NCBI GenBank assembly: GCA_947492385.1
Contig: CANLMX010000005.1
Span: 23,184-87,183, forward strand
DNA: 64,000 bases
Reading direction: 5' to 3'
DNA from: Planctomycetaceae bacterium
GTDB lineage: Bacteria; Planctomycetota; Phycisphaerae; Phycisphaerales; SM1A02
Shown here: positions 1 to 8,144 of the stretch, piece by piece
Layout: the number at the start of each line of letters is the position of its first letter
How positions within the stretch are numbered: position 1 is the first letter of the stretch
Program-made: the position numbers and the translations under genes
Notes under the pieces: generated by a model
The model's input: only the letters and a program-made list of their open reading frames with translations
What the model was told of the DNA's origin: nothing
Databases searched by the model: none

Positions 1-91
1 CGTCGGCGTCTCCGAGGCCGGGGCCGAGAAGGACTGGCGCTTCGCGAAGGCGTTCCTGCAGAAGCAGCTCAAGTCTCACGGTCACGCCTGA
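1..91 (+). CDS. C-terminal end of an ECF sigma factor (5' truncated by window edge)
   Basis: Reading from base 2 gives an open frame of 29 residues ending at a TGA at 89-91. It contains GVSEAGAEKDWRFAKAFL followed by a short polar tail. The DWRFAKAFL stretch after a VSE-type recognition turn matches the end of the region 4 helix-turn-helix in planctomycete ECF sigma factors (ECF family of Pfam PF07638), where D-W-R-F-A-(R/K)-A-W/F-L is a typical ending. The sigma factor near 25.2 kb ends in a comparable ERDIALARAWL. Only the tail is visible, so the assignment rests on a short match. It converges on the peptidase gene to its right, and the two coding ends overlap by 23 nt. Confidence 0.6.
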   Translation, partial: VGVSEAGAEKDWRFAKAFLQKQLKSHGHA

Positions 92-1238
92 GCACCGACG
101 ACCGCTCGGCGTACAGGCGCTCCATCAGCTGTTCCGTGGTCTCCGCCGGGGCCGAGTCCAGGCCGCGCGCCGCGACCCCGATCATGCGCACCAGCGAATG
201 GAAGTCCGCGACCGCGACGTGCTCGCGCTCGACGTGCGCGCGGGCGGTGCCCGCGGCCACGCCGTCGATGTCCGCCATGTTGTGGTAGTTGCCGAGCGGC
301 AGGCAGAGGCACGTCGACTCGTACCCGTAGGACGCGAACGCAGTCGCCTCGCATGCGCCGCCGGCCATCAGCTTGCGCTGCCAGCGGAACGTGGGGTCGG
401 ACTTCGACTCGTGCCCGAACAGCTCGGCGAGCCGGTTGGTGAGTCCCGGCGAGAAGACGCTGATGCGGTCGCCGACGCGCAGGATTGCGCCTGCCCCGAT
501 CGGCGAGTCGTGCGGGAAGCTCCGCGAGTTCTCGAGGCAGAGGAGCCTGGCGTCGCGCGGGATGAAGCCGGACCGCGCCGCATGGATGGTGCCGAGGAAG
601 CCCACCTCCTCCGCGACGGTGAACAGCAGGCCCACGTGGCCGCATCCGGGCGCGTCGAGCAGCTCATCGAGCGCGCACAGCGCGGCCGCGGCGGCGGCAA
701 GGTCGTCGCACGCGTCGGTGTGGACAAGGCCATCCGCGATCTCGGCGCGCGGGAATGCCCAGCGCGCGATGGTCCCTGATGCGCACCACTCGGGGAGCGC
801 TGCCTCACCGGTGCCGGGGCGCGCGGTCACGCGCTTGAACGGCTTCGCGTCGGCGTCCAGCGAATCGATCACGGCCCGCGCCCGGTGGTCGCCCGGGCCG
901 ACCAGCTCGATGGCCGAGCCAACGAAGTACGGATCGTTGACGCCGCCACGGAACTCGAGCTCGACGACGCCGTCTCCGGCGCGTCCCGTCACGACGAACG
1001 CCGGGTGGTCCAGGTGGGCCGTCACCAGCACGGGACGTGCGCTGCCGCCGCGCCGCTGGCGGATGATCGTGTTCCCAACGTCGTCACGGATCGACTCGAC
1101 GCGATCCGCGCGGCGTGCGACCCATCGGTCCACGAATGCGATCACCCGATCCTCGTGGCCCGCGGCGGTCGGGATCTGCGTGAGTTCGAGGAGCAGGGCC
1201 TCGCGCGCGGCCATGCGGGCCGGATCGATTGCGTTCAT
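69..1238 (-). CDS. M42-like metallopeptidase (clan MH aminopeptidase)
   Basis: This 389-residue protein is a probable cytoplasmic di-zinc aminopeptidase of the M42/M20 type. Candidate metal and catalytic residues appear in the family order: a His-x-Asp in AHLDHPAF, an Asp in DACDDLAAA, the Glu-Glu pair in VAEEVGFLG, an acidic residue in CLENS, and a His near the end in GNYHNM. Length fits M42 (about 340-390 residues). The ATG at 1238 is preceded on its strand by TACGAT, 8 nt upstream, which suggests an almost leaderless mRNA and supports this start. It is transcribed divergently from ribB. M20 and M28 families share the fold, so the exact family is less certain than the peptidase call. Confidence 0.8.
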   Translation of the reverse strand: MNAIDPARMAAREALLLELTQIPTAAGHEDRVIAFVDRWVARRADRVESIRDDVGNTIIRQRRGGSARPVLVTAHLDHPAFVVTGRAGDGVVELEFRGGVNDPYFVGSAIELVGPGDHRARAVIDSLDADAKPFKRVTARPGTGEAALPEWCASGTIARWAFPRAEIADGLVHTDACDDLAAAAAALCALDELLDAPGCGHVGLLFTVAEEVGFLGTIHAARSGFIPRDARLLCLENSRSFPHDSPIGAGAILRVGDRISVFSPGLTNRLAELFGHESKSDPTFRWQRKLMAGGACEATAFASYGYESTCLCLPLGNYHNMADIDGVAAGTARAHVEREHVAVADFHSLVRMIGVAARGLDSAPAETTEQLMERLYAERSSVLRRDRET

Positions 1239-1246
1239 GGGGCGGA

Positions 1247-1252
1247 ATCGTA
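1247..1252 (-). promoter_or_regulatory. -10-like box TACGAT of the M42-like peptidase gene
   Basis: TACGAT on the minus strand ends 8 nt before the ATG at 1238. A transcript starting at the usual distance would begin at or next to the start codon. No -35 consensus is visible. Confidence 0.45.
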
Positions 1253-1287
1253 GGGCGGGGCCGGCCCGTGCCCCCGTGCCCGTCGCC

Positions 1288-1293
1288 TACCCT
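1288..1293 (+). promoter_or_regulatory. -10-like box TACCCT of ribB
   Basis: TACCCT ends 9 nt before the ATG at 1303, leaving room for a leader of only one to three bases. No FMN riboswitch is seen in the 64-nt gap to the divergent peptidase gene. Confidence 0.4.
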
Positions 1294-1302
1294 GTGCGGC
1301 CC

Positions 1303-2505
1303 ATGGCGCTGAGCCCGATTCCCGAGATCCTGGACGACCTCCGCGCCGGCCGCGTGATCGTGCTCGTCGACGACGAGGACCGCGAGAACGAGGGCGACTT
1401 CGTCGTCGCGGCGGAGTTCGTCACGCCCGAGATGGTGAACTTCCTGACCCGGGTCGGCGGCGGGTACCTCTGCGTGAGCCTGGATTCCGAGACGTGCGAT
1501 CGGCTCGACCTGCATGCGCAGACCACGTCGAACACCAGCGTGCGCGGCACACCGTTCACGGTGAGCGTCGACGGGCATCCCCGCCATGGCGTCGGAACCG
1601 GGATCAGTGCGCGCGATCGCGCGAAGACCATCCAGATGCTGATCGATCCGGCGATCCGGGCGGACGACTTCGTGCGTCCCGGCCACATCAATCCGTTGCG
1701 CGCGCGCGATGGGGGCGTGCTCGTGCGCACCGGGCAGACGGAGGGAAGCGTCGACCTCTGCCGGCTCGCGGGACTGCGGCCCGCGGCCGCGATCATCGAG
1801 ATCGTGCGGCCCGACGGCGAGATGGCGCGCATGCCCGACCTCGAGCGGATCTGCAGCGAGCACGGCCTGCGCATGTGCAGCGTCGAGCAGGTCATCCGGC
1901 ACCGGCTCGACGAGGAGGGGCTGATCCGCCGGATCGAGCCCGTGCACGGCTCGCGCGTGCGCACCCCCGAGGGCGAGTTCACGCTGTTCGCATGGGAGAG
2001 CGAGGTCGACGCGCTTCCGCACTTCGCGCTCACGATGGGCGGAATCGGCGGGCTCGACGCACGGGGCGCGGTCGTGCAGCATGACGCACCCGCGCTGGTC
2101 CGCATGCACCGGCGCGAGATCCTCGGAGACGTGTTCGGGATCGCGCTCGGCGGCGGTGACCTTGCGGGCCAGCACGTGGTCCGTTCGAGCCTGCGGCTGA
2201 TCGCGCAGGCGGGCGCGGGGGCGCTCGTGTACCTGCGGACCGAGGGTGCCGGGGACGACCTGCCCGGGCGGCTTGCGCGCATCCGCCGTCCCGGCCGTGA
2301 CGACGTCAATGCGCCCGACCTGACCCGGGTGGACGGCCTGGGTGCGGGTGCGCAGCCGATGGATGCACGGTTGTTCGGGGTCGGAGGTCGCATCCTGCGC
2401 GATCTCGGCCTTTCGCGCCTGCGCCTCCTGACCAATCACCCGAAGCCCATGCCCGGGCTGCACGGGTTCGGGCTCGACATCGTCGAGCACGTGCCGTTCG
2501 CCTGA
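1303..2505 (+). CDS. ribB: 3,4-dihydroxy-2-butanone 4-phosphate synthase with degenerate GTP cyclohydrolase II-like domain
   Basis: This 400-residue protein has a RibBA layout. Residues 1 to about 205 are a RibB domain with the hallmark acidic loop DDEDRENEGD, so it should make the four-carbon precursor of riboflavin from ribulose 5-phosphate. Residues from about 206 align with RibA, but the zinc site is gone: the family SEC and RCDC positions read RRE (near residues 270-272) and ALGGG (near 281-285). The EGR-x-IGL motif is replaced by EGAGDDL. The C-terminal LLTNHPKP and GLDIVEHVP segments are still recognisable. I infer that only the RibB half is catalytic. The ATG at 1303 was chosen because the family N-terminus begins there; the frame is open further upstream. 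Confidence 0.88.
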   Translation: MALSPIPEILDDLRAGRVIVLVDDEDRENEGDFVVAAEFVTPEMVNFLTRVGGGYLCVSLDSETCDRLDLHAQTTSNTSVRGTPFTVSVDGHPRHGVGTGISARDRAKTIQMLIDPAIRADDFVRPGHINPLRARDGGVLVRTGQTEGSVDLCRLAGLRPAAAIIEIVRPDGEMARMPDLERICSEHGLRMCSVEQVIRHRLDEEGLIRRIEPVHGSRVRTPEGEFTLFAWESEVDALPHFALTMGGIGGLDARGAVVQHDAPALVRMHRREILGDVFGIALGGGDLAGQHVVRSSLRLIAQAGAGALVYLRTEGAGDDLPGRLARIRRPGRDDVNAPDLTRVDGLGAGAQPMDARLFGVGGRILRDLGLSRLRLLTNHPKPMPGLHGFGLDIVEHVPFA

Positions 2506-2519
2506 GCGGCATGCGCGCG

Positions 2520-2525
2520 TATCGT
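2520..2525 (+). promoter_or_regulatory. -10-like box TATCGT of the LolA-like lipoprotein gene
   Basis: TATCGT ends 6 nt before the ATG at 2532. It overlaps an alternative upstream ATG frame (2511), so it favours the later start. An internal promoter would let this gene run separately from ribB. Confidence 0.4.
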
Positions 2526-2531
2526 TGGGGC

Positions 2532-3446
2532 ATGGATGCATGCGCGGTGATCGCGGTGGCTGCGGTGTTCGCGGGATGCGCCGCGGTCCCGCCTGCGGAG
2601 CCGACCGGCGCGGGCGGCACGGCGGGTGACGCATCGCCCGAAGCCGCACCGCAGCTCGCCGAGCGAGGCGGGCTGCGCTTCGCCGACGCCGCGGCCCTGC
2701 TCGAGGCCGTCGAGGGCGTGGCCGCCGGCATGCGCGACTTCCGCAGTGCGGTGACGGTCGAGACGACCGACGACGTGACGGGCGACACCGAGCGGCGCAT
2801 GGGACAGGTGGTGCTGGTGCAGGACACGGGCAAGCCCGAGACCCGCCGCTTCGCGGTGGTGCTCGAGAAGTTCATCGACGGCAGCGGACGTGCCGACGAC
2901 CGGCCCGTGCGCTACGTCTACGCGGACGGGTGGCTGACCGAGGCCGATTTCCGCGAACGGACGCTGGTGCGTCGGCAGCTGGCGCGGCCCGGCGAGCGCT
3001 ATGACCCGCTCAAGCCGGGCGAGGGCCCGGTGCCGCTGCCGATCGGGCAACGGCGCGAGGACGTGATGCGCCGGTTCGAGGCCTCGCTGGCCGACTCGCC
3101 CGAGTCCGCCTCGCTGAAGCGCGTGACCGAACCCATGGTGGGGCTGCGGCTGCGCCCGCGCCCCGGCATGGCGGACCGTGACCTCGTCGAGGCCACGGTC
3201 TGGTACGACGCGCAGTCGCTGGTTCCGCGCGGCGTCGAGGCGCGCCGTCGCAACGGTCGCACGACCGTGATCCTGCGCAACGCGGAGGTGAACGGCGGAC
3301 TCGACGAGCCGCAGCGTGCGCTGCTCTCGCTGGCGACGGGCGCGACCGAGGGCTGGCGGGTCGATGAGCGTCCGATGCCGGCGGAGCCCGTGCGCACGCC
3401 GGATCCGGCGCCTTCCCCCGGCCCCGTGCCGGAGCGCGCGCCGTGA
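2532..3446 (+). CDS. Lipoprotein, LolA-like (uncertain)
   Basis: A 304-residue exported lipoprotein. The N-terminus MDACAVIAVAAVFAGC is a short signal peptide with a lipobox ending in FAGC. After a Pro/Gly/Ala linker the body begins with a helix (LLEAVEGVAAGMRDF) and continues with alternating strands. Near the end, VWYDAQSLVPRGVEA followed by TTVILRNAEVNGGLD resembles the WFDP...LP and DV.VN..L features of LolA/outer-membrane lipoprotein carrier folds. The C-terminus is Pro-rich. Its TGA overlaps the next gene's GTG, so the two are translationally coupled. An upstream ATG at 2511 is possible but would put seven polar residues before the signal peptide. LolA-like function is inferred from weak resemblance only. 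Confidence 0.6.
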   Translation: MDACAVIAVAAVFAGCAAVPPAEPTGAGGTAGDASPEAAPQLAERGGLRFADAAALLEAVEGVAAGMRDFRSAVTVETTDDVTGDTERRMGQVVLVQDTGKPETRRFAVVLEKFIDGSGRADDRPVRYVYADGWLTEADFRERTLVRRQLARPGERYDPLKPGEGPVPLPIGQRREDVMRRFEASLADSPESASLKRVTEPMVGLRLRPRPGMADRDLVEATVWYDAQSLVPRGVEARRRNGRTTVILRNAEVNGGLDEPQRALLSLATGATEGWRVDERPMPAEPVRTPDPAPSPGPVPERAP

Positions 3447-6040
3447 GCGGGCGCCGAGCGGTCCCCGCGAAGGCCGTGGTTGCCATGGTCTCGTTGCTCG
3501 GGTTCGCCGCGAGCGCGCTCGCCCAGGCCGTGCCCGCCCAGCTCGAACTTTCGCCCGCCGTGCGTGGTGCACTGCAGAGCGCTGCGCTCTCCGACCCCGA
3601 GCGCGCAGCGCTGCGCCTGAGGCACGGCACGTACGACGACGGGGACCTGGTGTCGGCCGACGATCGTGCGCGCGCGGCGCTGTCACGCTGGGACCTCCGC
3701 TCGGCCGCGCTCGCGGACCCGGGCGCGGCGGCCGAACTGCGTGCCGAGGCTGCGGTACGCGCAGGTGAGCCCGAGGCTGCGCTCGCAATGCTGGCCGAGC
3801 CTTCCGGCGCGCGCGGGTGGCTCGTGCGCGCCGCGGCGCTCGATGCGCTTGGGCGCCCGGCCGAATCGATCGAGGCCGCGCGCCGCGCGAAGTCCATGGG
3901 CGAGGATCCGGGGGCCACCCGCGACGCGCGCATGGACGCCGTCGAGGCGACCGCGCTCCTCGCGCGGCTCGAGGGCCGCCCGGCACGCGACTGGCAGGCG
4001 ATGCTCGACGCGCTGGGGGCGTTGCGCGACGCCGACCCGCTCGACCCGCGGCCCCGGCTCCTCGAGGGCCGGCTCCTCTTCGAGAAGGAGCGCTTCGGCG
4101 ATGCGGTGGCCGCGCTGCGCGAGGCGCTCGGCCGCGATCTCCGTTCCTCGGAGGCGGTGTTCCTGCTCGGGCGCGTGGCCGTGCAGACGTTCGACCTCGC
4201 GGGAGCGCGTTCGGCGGCCGGGCTGCTCCGTGCCATGCAGGCCGACCATCCGCTTGCGTCGCTCGTCGAGGCGGAGGCCGCGCTCCAGGAGCGCGCGCCT
4301 GCGGACGCGGTGGCCGCCCTCGATCCACTGATCGCACGGTTTCCGGGGCAGCGCGCCGCCCTCTCGCTTCGTGCCGCGGCGGACGGCATGCGATTCGACG
4401 ATGCGGCGATGGACGCGAGGCTGCGCGCCCTCGACGCGATCATGCCCGGTTCGCCGGTCGCGCATCACGAGTGCGGTCGCTTCCTGGCGATGGCTAGGCA
4501 GTATGCGGCGGCGGCAGCGGCCCTCGGCGAGGCGGCGCGGCGTGCGCCCGGCTGGAGCGTGCCCGTCGTCGAGCTGGGGCTCCTCGAGATGCAGTCCGGC
4601 CGCGATGCGGAGGCGCTCGCCGCGCTGCGTCGTGCTGCCGAGCTCGATCCGTTCGATCGGCGTGCGCGGCACAGCCTGACGCTCGCCGAGGACCTGGCGT
4701 CGTGGAAGCGGTTCGACGGGGCGCATTTCGCGGTCCGGTGCCGTCCGGGCATCGACGAGGCGCTCGCGGCCTGGATGCCGCAGGTGCTGGACGCCATGCA
4801 TGGCGACGTGGTCGCGTGGCTCGGTCACGTCCCGGAAGGCCGGACGGTCATCGAGCTCCACCCCGACCACAAGAGCTTCGCCGTGCGCATCACGGGCATG
4901 CCGTCAGTGCACACGATGGCGGCCAGCACGGGACCCCTGATCGCGCTCGAGGCGCCCCGCGAGGGCGCGCCGCAGCTTCATCTCGGCCGATTCGACTGGC
5001 AGGCGGTGCTTCGCCACGAGTACGTGCACACTGTGACGCTCGACCAGACGCGCAACCGCATCCCGCACTGGTTCACCGAGGCGCTCGCCGTGCGGCTCGA
5101 GGGCAAGCCGCGCTCGTTCGAGTCCGTGCAGGTGCTTGCGCGGGCGTTCCTGCAGGACGAGCTCTTCGACCTCGACGAGATCAACCTCGCGTTCGTGCGC
5201 CCGAAGCGCCGCGACGACCGGCAGCAGGCATATGCGCAGGGCGCCTGGATGGTCGAGTTCATCGAGCGCGAGTGGGGGCGCGATGCGCTGCACCGGATGC
5301 TCGCGCTGTACCGCGACGGCGTGCCCGAGCAGGCCGCCTTCGATCGGGTCCTGGGTGTCGGGCGCGACGAATTCACGCGCCGGTTCGAGGCCCACGCGGA
5401 GCGCGACCTTGCGGGCTGGGGCATGCTCGCCGAACCGACGATGGCGGAGTTCAGCGACGAGGTGCGTGCGGAGACCGGTGCCGGCCCCGGACCCGTGCCG
5501 CTCGACGATGCACGGATCGAGGCGCTGCTTGTGCGGCACCCGAACCATCCGGACCTGCTCGAAGTCGCGATCCGCCGCGCGCTGAAGGGCGGGGTGGCAC
5601 CCGATGCCGCGACCATGGACAGGCTCCGCGCCTATGCGGCCGCACGGCCGGTCGATCCATGGCCGCACCGCGAACTTGCACGCGCCGCGCTCGCCGCGAA
5701 CGACGCCGCAGGGGCGATCCCGCACCTTGAGTTCGTCGACGAGCGGACCGACGACGATCCTTCGATCGCGCTCGAGCTGGCCCGGCTCGAGCGCGCACGG
5801 GGGAATCGCGTGCGCGCGCTCGAGCACGCGACGAAGGCCGCGCGCATCGACGCGTATTCCGCATCCACGCGGGAGTTCGTGGCCGCGCTCGCGGTGGAGG
5901 CCGGGAACCTCGACGCGGCGCGCATGCACGTGGTGGCCCTCGGGGCGCTCGAACCGGGCGAGGAACGCCATCTCAAGCGCTTGGAGCGCCTGGACGCCAT
6001 GATTTCCGCCCGTTCCGGGCCGGCGAATGCACCGCAGTGA
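3443..6040 (+). CDS. Secreted TPR protein with HEYVH metallopeptidase-like domain
   Basis: An 865-residue protein that starts with GTG at 3443 inside the GTGA overlap with the preceding stop. Residues 1-29 form a signal peptide (AMVSLLGFAASALAQA). Residues about 60-420 are Ala/Arg/Leu-rich helical TPR-like repeats. A peptidase MA-like (gluzincin) domain follows: HEYVHTVTLD carries the HExxH zinc motif, and about 20 residues later HWFTEALAV supplies the glutamate expected as third ligand. The C-terminal third returns to TPR-like helices. It probably acts in the periplasm. It forms a coupled pair with the LolA-like lipoprotein. The substrate is unknown. Confidence 0.75.
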   Translation: MSGRRAVPAKAVVAMVSLLGFAASALAQAVPAQLELSPAVRGALQSAALSDPERAALRLRHGTYDDGDLVSADDRARAALSRWDLRSAALADPGAAAELRAEAAVRAGEPEAALAMLAEPSGARGWLVRAAALDALGRPAESIEAARRAKSMGEDPGATRDARMDAVEATALLARLEGRPARDWQAMLDALGALRDADPLDPRPRLLEGRLLFEKERFGDAVAALREALGRDLRSSEAVFLLGRVAVQTFDLAGARSAAGLLRAMQADHPLASLVEAEAALQERAPADAVAALDPLIARFPGQRAALSLRAAADGMRFDDAAMDARLRALDAIMPGSPVAHHECGRFLAMARQYAAAAAALGEAARRAPGWSVPVVELGLLEMQSGRDAEALAALRRAAELDPFDRRARHSLTLAEDLASWKRFDGAHFAVRCRPGIDEALAAWMPQVLDAMHGDVVAWLGHVPEGRTVIELHPDHKSFAVRITGMPSVHTMAASTGPLIALEAPREGAPQLHLGRFDWQAVLRHEYVHTVTLDQTRNRIPHWFTEALAVRLEGKPRSFESVQVLARAFLQDELFDLDEINLAFVRPKRRDDRQQAYAQGAWMVEFIEREWGRDALHRMLALYRDGVPEQAAFDRVLGVGRDEFTRRFEAHAERDLAGWGMLAEPTMAEFSDEVRAETGAGPGPVPLDDARIEALLVRHPNHPDLLEVAIRRALKGGVAPDAATMDRLRAYAAARPVDPWPHRELARAALAANDAAGAIPHLEFVDERTDDDPSIALELARLERARGNRVRALEHATKAARIDAYSASTREFVAALAVEAGNLDAARMHVVALGALEPGEERHLKRLERLDAMISARSGPANAPQ

Positions 6041-6065
6041 TCGTGGCGCCGGCGCAGACCGGTGC

Positions 6066-6071
6066 TAGATT
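6066..6071 (+). promoter_or_regulatory. -10-like box TAGATT of the dockerin-tagged protein gene
   Basis: TAGATT ends 8 nt before the ATG at 6080, giving a near-leaderless arrangement. It overlaps the alternative upstream GTG at 6062 and so argues against that start. Confidence 0.4.
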
Positions 6072-6079
6072 TCCGTTCG

Positions 6080-7150
6080 ATGATCCCCTCGCCAGGCAGG
6101 TCCCAGGTGCGTGCATGCATGCCCCACGCGGCGGCGGCGTTCGCGTTCGCCCTGCACGGTACCGCGTCCGCGGCATCGGAGCGGTACGCGTGCACGGTGT
6201 CGCCGACGAGCACGTTCAGCCAGTCGACGCTCATCGCGCTTCCGCTCGCCGGGACCTGGATCGGCAATTACGACGCCACCGCGAATCCCGGCGGCACGCG
6301 CACGGTCCCAGGGCTCTTCGGCGGCAGCGGCAACAACGCGATCCCGTTCACTTCGACGGTGAAGCCGGGCGTCGGCATCACCGACGCGAATCCGTCGGGC
6401 TCGTTCGCGCTCGTGGTCGACCGCGCCGCGGGCACGTGCGCCGTCGAGGGCCTGTCGATCGACGTGCTGAATGGCGAGACGGGGACGGTCACGACCGACC
6501 TCGTCGTCTCGTTCTCCACGTTCCGCACCTTCGCGCCGAACTCGACGTTCATCGGAGTGAGCAACTTCACCGTCCCGCTCGAGGCCGGCGCGCTCGCCGA
6601 TGCCAGCGCCTCGCAGTCGGGCGCCGCCGTCGGCACCGTCACGGCGAATCCGGACGGCACGTGGGCGTTCGCGGTCTCGGTTCCTGTGACGTTCTCCGTG
6701 GCGGGCACCTCGATGGGCCAGCCGTTCACGAGCGACACTCCGGGGGCCCTGGTCCTGGGCGGAACGCTCGCGTTCGGGCCGGGCGGCGTGTCGTTGGGCG
6801 CCACGGGATCCGTCAACGAGTCCGTGGCGGTCGACGCACCTCCGCCGATCGTCAACCAGCCGTTCCCGCTCCCGACCATCCTTCCTCCGGGAAGCACCGC
6901 GAACGTGCTGATGAGCGGCACGTTCTCGGCCGGAACCGCGACGACCGTGGCGTCGGCCTCGCTTGCGGCGACCGGACCGCTCGTGCTGCGGCCGGGGGAC
7001 CTGAATGCCGACGGGACGGTCAATGGCCTCGACCTGGGGATCCTGCTTGGTTCATGGGGTCCGGTGGGACCCGGGAACCCGGCCGACATCAACGGCGACG
7101 GCACGGTGAACGGGCTCGACCTCGGGGTGCTGCTCGGCAACTGGGGCTGA
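6080..7150 (+). CDS. Secreted protein with C-terminal dockerin-like repeats
   Basis: A 356-residue exported protein of unknown function. The N-terminus has a signal peptide (hydrophobic AAAAFAFALHG ending at ASA). The body is rich in Thr, Gly, Val and Ser, as expected of an extracellular beta-sandwich. The last 55 residues contain two dockerin-like calcium loops, GDLNADGTVNGLDLG and DINGDGTVNGLDLG, each followed by a LLG.WG ending. This twin tail is common at the C-terminus of Phycisphaerae secreted proteins. The same type of tail occurs on the GH57-like protein at 30.5-33.3 kb. An upstream GTG at 6062 in frame is rejected because it overlaps the likely promoter. Confidence 0.75.
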   Translation: MIPSPGRSQVRACMPHAAAAFAFALHGTASAASERYACTVSPTSTFSQSTLIALPLAGTWIGNYDATANPGGTRTVPGLFGGSGNNAIPFTSTVKPGVGITDANPSGSFALVVDRAAGTCAVEGLSIDVLNGETGTVTTDLVVSFSTFRTFAPNSTFIGVSNFTVPLEAGALADASASQSGAAVGTVTANPDGTWAFAVSVPVTFSVAGTSMGQPFTSDTPGALVLGGTLAFGPGGVSLGATGSVNESVAVDAPPPIVNQPFPLPTILPPGSTANVLMSGTFSAGTATTVASASLAATGPLVLRPGDLNADGTVNGLDLGILLGSWGPVGPGNPADINGDGTVNGLDLGVLLGNWG

Positions 7151-7155
7151 CGCGC

Positions 7156-8127
7156 TCAGCCGTGCGTGCACCACGGGAGCGACGCGAGGTCGACGTTGCC
7201 GCCGCAGAGGACGACGGCCGCGGGCCGCGCGCGGTCGCCGCCGCAGCGGTCGGCAAGCAGCGCAGCGATGCCCACGGCGGCGCTCGGCTCGATGACGACG
7301 CGCATCTCCTCGAACGCGAAGCGCATCGCCGCCACGATCTGGCCCTCCGTGACGGTGACGACGTCGTCGACGAGGTCGCGCAGGAGCGGGAACGTCAGTT
7401 CACCGAGCGGCGCGCGCAATCCATCGGCAATCGAGACGGGCGGATGCTGCGGCGCGATGCGCCCGGACCGGAACGACTCCGCGGCATCGCCGGCGAGTTC
7501 GGGTTCGGCGCCGACGATCCTCACGCCTGGGCACGCATCGCGCAACGCCACCGCGATCCCGCCGATCAGGCCGCCTCCGCCCACAGGCACCACGACGGTC
7601 CCGGCGTCCGGAAGCTGTCCGGCGATCTCGAGGCCAACCGTGCCCTGGCCGGCGATGGTCCACGGATGATCGTATGGCGGGACGACGAACGCACCGGTCC
7701 GGCGTGCGATCTCGTCGCACGCCGCGGCGCGCTCGGCCGCCGTGTTCCCGCACGCGTGCACCGCGGCGCCGGCCGCTTCGACCGCCGCGCGCTTGATGGG
7801 CGATGCGTTCATCGGCATCACGACATGCGCGGGGATCCCGCGGTTCGCTGCCGCCGTGGCAAGTGCGAGCGCATGGTTGCCCGAGCTGTGCGTCACGACG
7901 CCGTGCGCGGCCGCAGCGGCATCGAGTAGGCGAACGGCGTTCGATGCACCGCGGATCTTGAAGCTTCCCGTCCGCTGCATCGACTCGCACTTGACGGCGG
8001 CGGGGCGACCCGCAGCGTCCGAAAGTGCCCGGCTTCCGAAGGCCGGCGTCAGGAACACGGCCCCGGCGATCCGGGCCGCGGCCGCGCGGACGTCGTCTGC
8101 CGATACACAGTGCCGGCGGTCGTGCAT
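7156..8127 (-). CDS. PLP-dependent threonine/serine dehydratase or serine racemase
   Basis: A 323-residue fold-type II PLP enzyme, the length of serine racemase or catabolic threonine dehydratase and without the regulatory ACT domain of IlvA. The PLP lysine is in TGSFKIRGASNA. The substrate/PLP loop SSGNHALALA and the phosphate-binding glycine loop VPVGGGGLIGG are intact, and an LCGGN segment lies near the C-terminus. It should deaminate threonine or serine to the 2-oxoacid plus ammonia, or racemise serine. It lies 17 nt downstream of the tandem Lrp-type regulator on the same strand, so the two probably form one transcription unit and the regulator may sense an amino acid. Confidence 0.82.
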   Translation of the reverse strand: MHDRRHCVSADDVRAAAARIAGAVFLTPAFGSRALSDAAGRPAAVKCESMQRTGSFKIRGASNAVRLLDAAAAAHGVVTHSSGNHALALATAAANRGIPAHVVMPMNASPIKRAAVEAAGAAVHACGNTAAERAAACDEIARRTGAFVVPPYDHPWTIAGQGTVGLEIAGQLPDAGTVVVPVGGGGLIGGIAVALRDACPGVRIVGAEPELAGDAAESFRSGRIAPQHPPVSIADGLRAPLGELTFPLLRDLVDDVVTVTEGQIVAAMRFAFEEMRVVIEPSAAVGIAALLADRCGGDRARPAAVVLCGGNVDLASLPWCTHG

Positions 8128-8144
8128 CGAGCCCTCCCGGGTGC

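Noticed and set aside
373..1302. Long N-terminal extension of the ribB frame
   Set aside because: It encodes Arg/Ser-rich sequence antisense to the M42 peptidase, and the RibB family N-terminus starts at 1303.
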